Source: Pseudomaricurvus sp. HS19 (lineage in GTDB: Bacteria; Pseudomonadota; Gammaproteobacteria; Pseudomonadales; Cellvibrionaceae). Taken from it: a stretch of DNA of 41,569 nucleotides. Shown piece after piece: positions 16,053-23,277 of this stretch. Both the position numbers and the translations under genes were made by a program. The DNA lies in assembly GCF_009857815.1 (NCBI RefSeq), contig NZ_WVVW01000004.1, positions 1-41,569 on the forward strand, written 5' to 3'. Every line of letters starts with the position of its first letter. Position 1 is the stretch's first letter. Below the pieces are notes generated by a model. That model searched no databases. It was not told the origin of the DNA and worked only from the letters and a program-made list of their open reading frames with translations.

Positions 16053-17636
16053 ATGGTTCCAGTTCTCCCTCGCGCCTTGCGCACCAGCCGCTGGCTGCTG
16101 TCATTGTCTCTCGGGCTGCTGTTGTCAGCGTGCCAGTCCACGCCGGAATACCACCCGGAGGAGCGCCAACAGAGCTATACCCTGAGTGGGGGAGCGGGTA
16201 CCCGCCTGCGGGATTTTATTGAACCGAAGATGGCAGGGCATGAGAGTGACCAGAGCGCGCTCTACCTGTTGCAGGATGGCCTGGAAGCGTTTGTGGCGCG
16301 GGTGACGCTGATGGACGAGGCGGATGTCTCGCTGGACCTGCAGTACTACATCTTCGCCGATGATACCTCCGGCCTGATCATTCTTGCCAAGGCCCTGCAG
16401 GCAGCGGACCGCGGTGTGCGGGTGCGCCTGCTAGTGGACGATGTGGGCACATTGATCACCGACAGTTGGGTGTCGCTGTTGCAGTATCACCCCAATATCG
16501 AGATCCGGGTGTTTAATCCGGTAGCGGCGCGGGCCGGCATGAGCCGTGTGATGCAGGGGCTCAGCGAGTTTGAGCGGGTCAATCACCGCATGCACAACAA
16601 ACTGCTGGTGGCTGACGGGCAGGTCATTATCACCGGTGGACGCAATATCGCCGACGCCTACTTCTCCAACGACGAAACCCTGTTTCACGATGTGGATATC
16701 ATCTGCGCGGGTCCCGTGGTGCAGCAGGCTACGGCCAGTTTTGATGCCTACTGGAATCATCCGGTAGCGGTACCGCTGGATATCCTGTTGCCCCCGAAAG
16801 AGGGCGCTGAAGGCTTGCAGCGCCTGCGGCAAAAGTCAGCGGAATTTATTGAGCAGACCCGGCACAGTGTCTTTGCCGAAGCCCTGCGGGAAACACCGCT
16901 ACTGCACCGTATCCAGAGTGGCGAACTGAGCTTTGCCTGGGGGCGGGCACAACTCTACGCCGACCCGCCGGACAAGGCCGCCCGTCACGACGAGGTGGAT
17001 CGCAGTGAGTACCTGATCGAACACCTGTTGCCGGTGCTGGCCCGCTCTGAGCAACGCCTGCAAATGAGCTCGGCCTACTTTATTCCCGGTGACATGGGCG
17101 TGGAGTTCCTCACCGCACTGGAGCGCCGGGGCGTGGAGGTGTCGGTGTTGACCAACGCCCTCAGCACCACCGATGTTGGCGTGGTGCACAGCGGTTACAG
17201 CAAATACCGCGACGACCTTTTGCAAAACGGTATAGAGCTTTGGGAGCTGCGCAGCCAGGCCGGCAGAAATACCCGCCTGAAATGGTTCAAGGGCAGCTCC
17301 CGCGCCAGCCTGCACGCCAAGTCATTTGTGATTGATGATGATCGTGCGGTAATCGGTTCCGTTAACCTGGATGGTCGTTCGGTGCTGCAGAACACGGAGA
17401 TAGGCGTATATGTGGAGAACCCGGAGATCAACCGGCAGCTGGCAGAGACGTTCGCGCGCTGGACCTCACCGGAATCCGCCTGGCGGGTGACGCTGGATGA
17501 CGACAGTAACCTGCGGTGGCAGGCCACCGATGATGAAGGCAACCCCATAGTCGAACACAAGGATCCGGAGACCAGCGCCTGGCAGCGTTTCAAAGTGTGG
17601 GTGCTGTCGCTGCTGCCGGTGGAGAAACAGATCTGA
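16053..17636 (+). CDS. Phospholipase D-family lipoprotein, cardiolipin-synthase-like
   Basis: This 527-residue member of the phospholipase D superfamily has two HKD motifs: HNKLLVADG...GGRN from His181 and HAKSFVIDDD...GSVN from His421. The layout matches ClsC/YmdC-type cardiolipin synthases that join or exchange phosphatidyl groups on membrane lipids. A lipoprotein signal ends at LLSAC (Cys near residue 25), so the enzyme should sit on the periplasmic face of a membrane. The position after the glycerophosphodiester and glycerol genes fits lipid turnover, though no shared transcript is implied. Phospholipase or nuclease activity is a less likely alternative. Confidence 0.88.
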   Translation: MVPVLPRALRTSRWLLSLSLGLLLSACQSTPEYHPEERQQSYTLSGGAGTRLRDFIEPKMAGHESDQSALYLLQDGLEAFVARVTLMDEADVSLDLQYYIFADDTSGLIILAKALQAADRGVRVRLLVDDVGTLITDSWVSLLQYHPNIEIRVFNPVAARAGMSRVMQGLSEFERVNHRMHNKLLVADGQVIITGGRNIADAYFSNDETLFHDVDIICAGPVVQQATASFDAYWNHPVAVPLDILLPPKEGAEGLQRLRQKSAEFIEQTRHSVFAEALRETPLLHRIQSGELSFAWGRAQLYADPPDKAARHDEVDRSEYLIEHLLPVLARSEQRLQMSSAYFIPGDMGVEFLTALERRGVEVSVLTNALSTTDVGVVHSGYSKYRDDLLQNGIELWELRSQAGRNTRLKWFKGSSRASLHAKSFVIDDDRAVIGSVNLDGRSVLQNTEIGVYVENPEINRQLAETFARWTSPESAWRVTLDDDSNLRWQATDDEGNPIVEHKDPETSAWQRFKVWVLSLLPVEKQI

Positions 17637-17661
17637 CATTACGACCACTGGTTGCCCACGC

Positions 17662-18837
17662 TTATTTTGAGAGGTAGCTCATCGCCTCTTCAAGGCCGTG
17701 TACCGTCAGCGGGTACATGTGCCCCTGCACAAACTCGCGCATGATGCCGACGGTTTTGGTGTTGTCCCAGCGTGATTCCGCCAGAGGGTTGATCCACGCC
17801 ACCTTGTTGTAATTGTCGGCCACCCGCTTCATCCACACTGCACCAGGCTCCTTGTTCTGGTGCTCCACACTGCCGCCCCGTTTCATGATCTCGTACTCGG
17901 ACATGGCGGCGTCGCCAATAAAGATCACCTTATAGTCGCGGTTGTACTTGTGAAAAATGTCGTACAGCGGAATGCGATCGTTAAAGCGACGACTGTTGTC
18001 TTTCCATACGGTTTCGTAGATGCAGTTGTGAAAGTAGAAATACTCCAGGTGTTTGAACTCGGCGCGGGCGGCGGAGAACATCTCCTCGCAGGCTTTGATA
18101 TGACGATCCATGGAGCCGCCGATATCGAAAAACAGCAGCACTTTTACCGCGTTGTGGCGTTCCGGCACCATACGGATGTTGAGCAGGCCCGCATCCCGCG
18201 CCGTAGCGCGGATGGTGTCGTCCAGGTCCAGCTGATCGGCGGCGCCGGTGCGGGCAAACTTGCGCAGCCGTCGCAGTGCGACCTGCATGTCCCTTGAACT
18301 GAGTTCGTTATTGTCATCCAGGTTTTTGAACTCGCGCTTGTCCCACACTTTGACGGCGGCACCGCCACCGCCTTCTCCGCCAACGCGAATACCTTCGGGG
18401 TTGTAACCGCTGTTGCCAAACGCCGACATGCCACCGGTGCCAATCCATTTGGGGCCGCCAGCGTGACGCCCTTTCTGCTCCTTGAGGCGCTGTTTGAACA
18501 GCTCCATCAGTTTGTCGAAATCACCGATGGCTTCTACCCGGGCTTTTTCTTCATCGGTGAGATCACGCAGGTCGCCCTTCTCCAGCCACTCCTCCGGGAT
18601 CATCGCCTTGATAACATCGTCGATCTCTTCCAGACCTTCGAAGTAGGCACCGAAAGCGCGATCAAAACGATCGAAATATTTTTCGTCCTTCACCATTACC
18701 ATGCGACTGACGTGGTAGAAGTCTTCAATGTCCGCAAAAGCGAGATGGTTTTGCAGGGCCTGCAACAGGTCCAGCAGCTCACGCACCGTGACCGGTATGC
18801 CGATCTCGCGCAATAACAAAAAGAAACGGATAAACAC
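17662..18837 (-). CDS. VWA-domain protein, CoxE-like partner of MoxR ATPase
   Basis: This 391-residue protein begins VFIRFFLLLREIGIPV from a GTG codon, the usual opening of this family. A mid-protein basic, glycine-rich stretch separates the N-terminal helical part from a C-terminal von Willebrand A domain. Its metal site reads FFDIGGSMD, the form of the MIDAS motif found in CoxE-like proteins. Such proteins work with a MoxR-type AAA ATPase to remodel or activate a client. The MoxR gene lies 28 bases upstream on the same strand, so the two form an operon. In CO-dehydrogenase clusters the pair CoxD/CoxE helps mature the Mo site, but similar pairs occur without such enzymes. Confidence 0.87.
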   Translation of the reverse strand: MFIRFFLLLREIGIPVTVRELLDLLQALQNHLAFADIEDFYHVSRMVMVKDEKYFDRFDRAFGAYFEGLEEIDDVIKAMIPEEWLEKGDLRDLTDEEKARVEAIGDFDKLMELFKQRLKEQKGRHAGGPKWIGTGGMSAFGNSGYNPEGIRVGGEGGGGAAVKVWDKREFKNLDDNNELSSRDMQVALRRLRKFARTGAADQLDLDDTIRATARDAGLLNIRMVPERHNAVKVLLFFDIGGSMDRHIKACEEMFSAARAEFKHLEYFYFHNCIYETVWKDNSRRFNDRIPLYDIFHKYNRDYKVIFIGDAAMSEYEIMKRGGSVEHQNKEPGAVWMKRVADNYNKVAWINPLAESRWDNTKTVGIMREFVQGHMYPLTVHGLEEAMSYLSK

Positions 18838-18865
18838 TATAACAACCTGATCGCGGGCGCGGGCT

Positions 18866-19714
18866 TCAGCTTTGTGGATTGCGACGATTCATAAACGCCA
18901 ACGTCTGCAGGGTGGTGACATCCTGCTCGTTTTTCAGCAGGGCACCGGCAAAGGGCGGAATCGGGTTGCTGCGGTCGTGGTTGGTGAGTACGTCTTCGGC
19001 CACATCGTCAGCCATCAGCAGTTTCAGCCAGTCGATCAGCTCGGAAGTGGAGGGCTTTTTCTTCAGTGCGGGTACGCCGCGCACGTCGAGAAAAATATCC
19101 AGCGCTTCCTGCACCAGCTGTTGGCGAATGTCCGGGTAGTGTACGTCCACAATCTGCTGCAGGGTGTCGCGGTCAGGGAAGCTGATGAAGTGGAAAAAGC
19201 AGCGGCGCAGGAAGGCGTCGGGCAGCTCTTTCTCGTTGTTGCTGGTGATGATAATGATGGGGCGGTGTTTGGCCTTGATGGTCTCGCCGGTTTCGTAAAC
19301 GAAGAACTCCATCTTATCGAGCTCCACCAGCAAGTCGTTGGGGAACTCGATGTCGGCCTTGTCGATCTCGTCGATCAGCAGCACCACCTGCTCGTCGGAG
19401 GCAAAGGCCTCCCACAATTTGCCCTTCTTGATGTAGTTGGCGATGTCATGCACCCGCTCGTTACCCAGCTGCGAATCCCGCAGGCGCGAGACCGCGTCGT
19501 ATTCGTAGAGGCCCTGCTGCGCCTTGGTGGTGGATTTGATGTGCCACTGGATCAGGCGGGTACCGGCGGAGTTGGCTACCTGCTCTGCCAGCAGGGTTTT
19601 GCCGGTGCCAGGCTCGCCCTTGATCAGCAGGGGGCGTTCCAGGGTGGCGGCGGCGTTGACCGCCAGTTGCAGCTCGCGGGTGGCGATGTAGGAGTCAGTA
19701 CCTTGAAACTTCAT
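18866..19714 (-). CDS. MoxR-family AAA+ ATPase (CoxD-like)
   Basis: This MoxR-type AAA+ ATPase of 282 residues has Walker A GEPGTGKTLL, Walker B VVLLIDEIDKAD, sensor-1 IIITSN and the LRRCFFHF arginine-finger segment. MoxR proteins act as chaperone-like ATPases with a VWA partner, here encoded immediately downstream. Family members normally start MKF(Q/E)GT, which points to the ATG at 19714. An in-frame ATG at 19729 would add five residues, and neither has a strong ribosome binding site. The client could be the molybdenum hydroxylase encoded about 11 kb away, but that is inference. Confidence 0.9.
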   Translation of the reverse strand: MKFQGTDSYIATRELQLAVNAAATLERPLLIKGEPGTGKTLLAEQVANSAGTRLIQWHIKSTTKAQQGLYEYDAVSRLRDSQLGNERVHDIANYIKKGKLWEAFASDEQVVLLIDEIDKADIEFPNDLLVELDKMEFFVYETGETIKAKHRPIIIITSNNEKELPDAFLRRCFFHFISFPDRDTLQQIVDVHYPDIRQQLVQEALDIFLDVRGVPALKKKPSTSELIDWLKLLMADDVAEDVLTNHDRSNPIPPFAGALLKNEQDVTTLQTLAFMNRRNPQS

Positions 19715-19918
19715 AGCTTGGACCGTCATTCAGTATATAAAACAAATATTTTCCAGGTGATATGGGGCTATTCTAGTGGTTTGTACTCTCGCACGGCAAT
19801 CCACCTGTTCGGTCGGGCTTTGGCGTGGAGCTCATTGCTCATCTATTCTGATAGTCAAGTTGGCAGATAGCTCGCAGCTTGGCAGCACTTGATGGCGAGC
19901 GCACAAAGGGTCTGACTG

Positions 19919-20959
19919 ATGAGGGAGCCACTATTGCGGTCCCGTATGCCGGTACTGTTATTGATCTCTGTCCTGTTGGAAGGCTGCAGCAGCGCACCGG
20001 CCATGGTTGAGAAGCCGGTACTGGAGCGCTATCGTTCATCGGAAAACTATGGGGCTCTGGGGCTACAGGCTGAGGGCGCGGCAGCCCGCGAGGAGGGGGT
20101 TGACGAGTTTCTGAGTTGGGCTGGCGACTACGCAGAATCCCGAGGTATCAATGTCAAGAAGCCGGCAGAGCTGTCACAGCCGGACTCCCTGATCTCAGTA
20201 GCGGTATCAGAAGACAGCTCCTTGCGTGCGACCCTGTATCGCCATAACCGCCTTGTTGATGAGTTGGTGATACGTGGTGCTCGGGAGTCGAACGCTGTGC
20301 TGATGATTGATGAGATGTTGCTGCTTTGGCACCCGCCGGTGACACATCGTAAAAGCGAGTCCCATGTGCCTGCCTATGTGTTGAAGCCCGAATTCTATGA
20401 GGTGGGCAGGGACGGATTTGTCAAACTCGTGGCCACGAATAATGCAAACATGAACATGGGCCATCAAGCCTGGTTTCAGCTGGAGTCGTGGCTGCCGACC
20501 TTTACCTGGGAACAATTTCCGCGCGACTGGGACCTGTCTTCTGGATTGCATGCGTCTGACTTTCAGCAGGTGCGCTATGAGTTTCGCCTCGCTACCGCAC
20601 GAGAGCTCGCTACGAATTTCAATATCTTTGATCGTCAACTAAGCGCCGGCTTCTCTTTTGACTTTGCAGACTTTTCTGTGGAGGCGGAGGTTGCCGAGCC
20701 CGTTTATACGTTGACTGAAAAGCTACCTCTTTGCCGACAGCTGATGTGGACAGTACGGGCACTGTTTGAACTGAACGGGTCACCACGCCAGACTGAATGG
20801 GCTGGTGCTTATCACATGTACCCGTCTATGCCGGAGAAGCCCTGGTATTTTCGTCGCAAGTTGAGCAGTGGTTTGGCTATGTATTCAGCGCCAGGCAGAT
20901 ATTTTTATACGGTTCTTTCCCCCAGGAATCCGTTTGCGGAAGAGTGTGTTTACCGATGA
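19919..20959 (+). CDS. Lipoprotein of unknown function
   Basis: This 346-residue protein has a lipoprotein signal (RMPVLLLISVLLEGC, Cys about residue 23). The mature part is predicted soluble and periplasmic or outer-membrane attached, with mixed alpha/beta composition and many aromatic residues (WLPTFTWEQFPRDWDL). I do not recognise a family. The stop overlaps the ATG of the next lipoprotein gene (ATGA at 20956-20959), so the two are co-translated and may act together. Base composition is somewhat lower in GC than the flanking metabolic genes, which could hint at acquisition. Confidence 0.8.
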   Translation: MREPLLRSRMPVLLLISVLLEGCSSAPAMVEKPVLERYRSSENYGALGLQAEGAAAREEGVDEFLSWAGDYAESRGINVKKPAELSQPDSLISVAVSEDSSLRATLYRHNRLVDELVIRGARESNAVLMIDEMLLLWHPPVTHRKSESHVPAYVLKPEFYEVGRDGFVKLVATNNANMNMGHQAWFQLESWLPTFTWEQFPRDWDLSSGLHASDFQQVRYEFRLATARELATNFNIFDRQLSAGFSFDFADFSVEAEVAEPVYTLTEKLPLCRQLMWTVRALFELNGSPRQTEWAGAYHMYPSMPEKPWYFRRKLSSGLAMYSAPGRYFYTVLSPRNPFAEECVYR

Positions 20960-21687
20960 GTGGCGGGAGGTCTCTGTTGCTTCTCCTGATAATCTTGCTG
21001 TTGGTCGCTTGCACGTCAAAAAAGACTAGGATTGATGGCAGACAGTTTATCGCGGTTCCGGAACCAGCTGCGTCGAAAACAGTGACGTTGATATTGTCTG
21101 GCTATATCTCCTGCAAAGGGACTGAACAAGAGTGCCATAATTTTGACAGTCAGAAACAGAATCTTCAGAAGAAATATGAAAATTGTGTCGCACGAGGCAT
21201 GCGACGAACTGCAAATCATGTTGCTCTCGTGAGGCATGATGATCAGGTGTACTACCCAACTCTTAATCCGTTAATTGAAGAGTTCACCCGGCATGGGGAA
21301 ATCAGGACGGAGGACATTCAGGCCCGGCTCGCGGATACAGCGCTGGATTATGTGGTCAGTGTCAGGGCTACCACCCACATAGGCGACAGTGAATTGGCTG
21401 GTTTTGCGGAAGGCGAAGACGGTGTATTTGTATGGGGATTGGGGCAAGCCTGGGAAAAGACAGCTTTTCTTGAAGCTCGGATTTATTCGGCCAAGAGTGG
21501 TTTATTGGCCGCCGAGTTGACGGCGAAGCTGACCGATCACGCGTTTTGGATGCAGACGGGATTTGTCATCATACCCCTGATTCCGGTTGGCTGGTCTCCT
21601 GATGTTGAGGGCACCAACTGTGGGGAGATGGGCGAGGCGCTGGGACGCTTTTTTTCCGGCGCGGGTAACGGCTTTCTGGAGCCGTAA
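20956..21687 (+). CDS. Second lipoprotein of unknown function, coupled to the first
   Basis: This 243-residue protein starts at the ATG overlapping the previous stop. This start is preferred over an in-frame upstream start because it places a perfect lipoprotein signal at the N-terminus (SLLLLLIILLLVAC). The mature protein contains four cysteines and a Gly-rich C-terminus (GRFFSGAGNGFLEP). A middle segment (LADTALDYVVSVRATTHIGDSELAGFA) recalls secreted proteins that compute a per-strain property, but no family was recognised. The tight coupling with the preceding lipoprotein gene implies a shared role in the cell envelope. Confidence 0.78.
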   Translation: MSGGRSLLLLLIILLLVACTSKKTRIDGRQFIAVPEPAASKTVTLILSGYISCKGTEQECHNFDSQKQNLQKKYENCVARGMRRTANHVALVRHDDQVYYPTLNPLIEEFTRHGEIRTEDIQARLADTALDYVVSVRATTHIGDSELAGFAEGEDGVFVWGLGQAWEKTAFLEARIYSAKSGLLAAELTAKLTDHAFWMQTGFVIIPLIPVGWSPDVEGTNCGEMGEALGRFFSGAGNGFLEP

Positions 21688-21710
21688 CCACGCTGGCAGT
21701 GTTGCAGGCG

Positions 21711-22121
21711 TCAGTTGTCCTCCGGCCCTACCCACATAAAGGGGTTATGGGCCACCTCCCACAGGTGACCATCAGGGTCTTTGAAATAGCCGCTGTAGCC
21801 TCCCCAGAATACCGGCTGCGGTTGTTTCACCACCTCGGCGCCAGCTTCCGCTGCCTGCCGGATCACCTCATCCACCTCCCGTTCGCTGCTGACGTTATGG
21901 GCCAGGGCGACGCCGGGGAATCCTTCACCGGCGGCGGGAACATGGGCGTCCTGGGCCAGGGCTTCACGGCCATAGAGCCCCAGCCAGGTGCCGTTGAGGG
22001 TAAAGAAGGCCACTGATGGAGGGGATTCCATACGGGGAAAACCGAGGCCGGTTTCGTAGAACTCAATGGCACGCTGCATGTCCTCGACGCCAAGGGTGAT
22101 CATGCTGATTCTGGGTTTCAT
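21711..22121 (-). CDS. VOC-family (glyoxalase/bleomycin-resistance fold) protein
   Basis: This 136-residue vicinal-oxygen-chelate protein has the family hallmarks: an opening strand MITLGVEDMQRAIEFYETGLGFP, a central VAFFTLNG strand, and the closing GGYSGYFKDPDGHLWEVAHNP with a metal-ligand-type His and Glu. VOC proteins include glyoxalases, dioxygenases and antibiotic-binding proteins. Nothing in the sequence picks among these. Its upstream region holds a short tandem repeat (22126-22200), which therefore sits in its leader or promoter. Confidence 0.9.
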   Translation of the reverse strand: MKPRISMITLGVEDMQRAIEFYETGLGFPRMESPPSVAFFTLNGTWLGLYGREALAQDAHVPAAGEGFPGVALAHNVSSEREVDEVIRQAAEAGAEVVKQPQPVFWGGYSGYFKDPDGHLWEVAHNPFMWVGPEDN

Positions 22122-22125
22122 GGCA

Positions 22126-22200
22126 GGGCTCTCTGGTTTTGGCCGCTAAGGGCTCTCTGGTTTTGGGCCGCTAAGGGCTCTCTGATTATGGGCCTGTGAA
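22126..22200. repeat. Three imperfect copies of a 24-26 bp tandem repeat
   Basis: Units beginning GGGCTCTCTGGTTTTGG start at 22126, 22150 and 22175, the third diverged. They lie immediately upstream of the minus-strand VOC gene, in its leader or promoter. Confidence 0.75.
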
Positions 22201-22244
22201 AAGGCTCTGGTTTGATTCTTATAAAAAGGACTCCGGTGTTTGCG

Positions 22245-23093
22245 TTAGCCGGGCTGCCCGTCAAAGGCTTCCAACTCATCAAAGGCGGACATCACTGTCT
22301 GATGATAGCTGTCCAGGTAAGTTTGGCGCAGGCTGCTGTCGGTGAGCACCATGGGCCGGTTGTGGCGCACGGCCTCCAGGCACAGGCTGGCCACCTCGCT
22401 GGCGGGACGGAAATGCAGGTCGGCCTGCTGGAAAAACCCCTCGGGGATTTTGACCCCGCCCTCCTGCGGGCCCCCAAAGCGATCGGGCCGGTAACGGGCG
22501 TTATTGTCTTTCATGCCGCTCTCCACGCCGCCGGGGCAGAGTACCGTGCAGCCCACACCGGCTTCTGCCGCTTCAATGCGCAGGTTCAGCATCATGCCGA
22601 TAATGCCCATTTTCGCCGCCGCATAGGGGGCGTGATAGGGCACCCAGCCCGGCAGCAGACCGGCGGCCGAGGCAGTGGCCATGACGTGGCCATCACCGGC
22701 GCGGGCCATATCCGGGTAGAAGGCCTCCAGGCAGTGGGTGACTCCCATCAGGTTCACCTGGATCATCCAGTCCACATCGCTCTGGTCCATATCGGGCAGG
22801 TATTCAAACGAGGTGGCCCCGGCATTGGCAAACAGCAGTGAAACCGCCCCCAGCTCGCGCAGTACCCGGGACTTCATGGTGGCGACACTGTCGCGGCAGC
22901 AGACATCGCATTCCACAGCTATGGCTTTGCCTCCGGCGGCGGTGATCTCGTCAGTAACCTGTTGCGCATTGGCGGGGATAATATCGGCGACGGCCACCGC
23001 CACACCTTCCCCGGCCAGTGCCAGCGCCAGTGCACGGCCGATGCCGCTGCCAGCGCCGGTGACTACGGCGGTGCGTCCTGAGAGTTCTTGCAT
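22245..23093 (-). CDS. Short-chain dehydrogenase/reductase
   Basis: This 282-residue classical SDR is a likely NAD(P)-dependent alcohol or ketone oxidoreductase. The cofactor motif TGAGSGIG lies at residues 12-19, NAG at 90-92, the catalytic Ser142, and Tyr157 with Lys161 in YAAAK. The open frame extends 60 codons further upstream, but the ATG at 23093 has AAGGAG at the right distance and gives the standard SDR N-terminus, so it was chosen. Substrate is unknown. It resembles SDRs found in catabolic gene sets of marine gammaproteobacteria. Confidence 0.9.
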   Translation of the reverse strand: MQELSGRTAVVTGAGSGIGRALALALAGEGVAVAVADIIPANAQQVTDEITAAGGKAIAVECDVCCRDSVATMKSRVLRELGAVSLLFANAGATSFEYLPDMDQSDVDWMIQVNLMGVTHCLEAFYPDMARAGDGHVMATASAAGLLPGWVPYHAPYAAAKMGIIGMMLNLRIEAAEAGVGCTVLCPGGVESGMKDNNARYRPDRFGGPQEGGVKIPEGFFQQADLHFRPASEVASLCLEAVRHNRPMVLTDSSLRQTYLDSYHQTVMSAFDELEAFDGQPG

Positions 23094-23277
23094 AGAGCGT
23101 CGCTCCTTGGGGCGTTCAGGGATCTGCCGCCCGTGATTATTATTGTGTTGGTCACGAGTATAACCCTGCTGGCGACAGAACCCGTGTGCCGGGTTACAGG
23201 GCGATTTTGCCCATACGCGGACTGTTGCCCTGCGGTGGCATCGGCTGGAAGAGCACGGATGCCCGGCAGACAAGATC

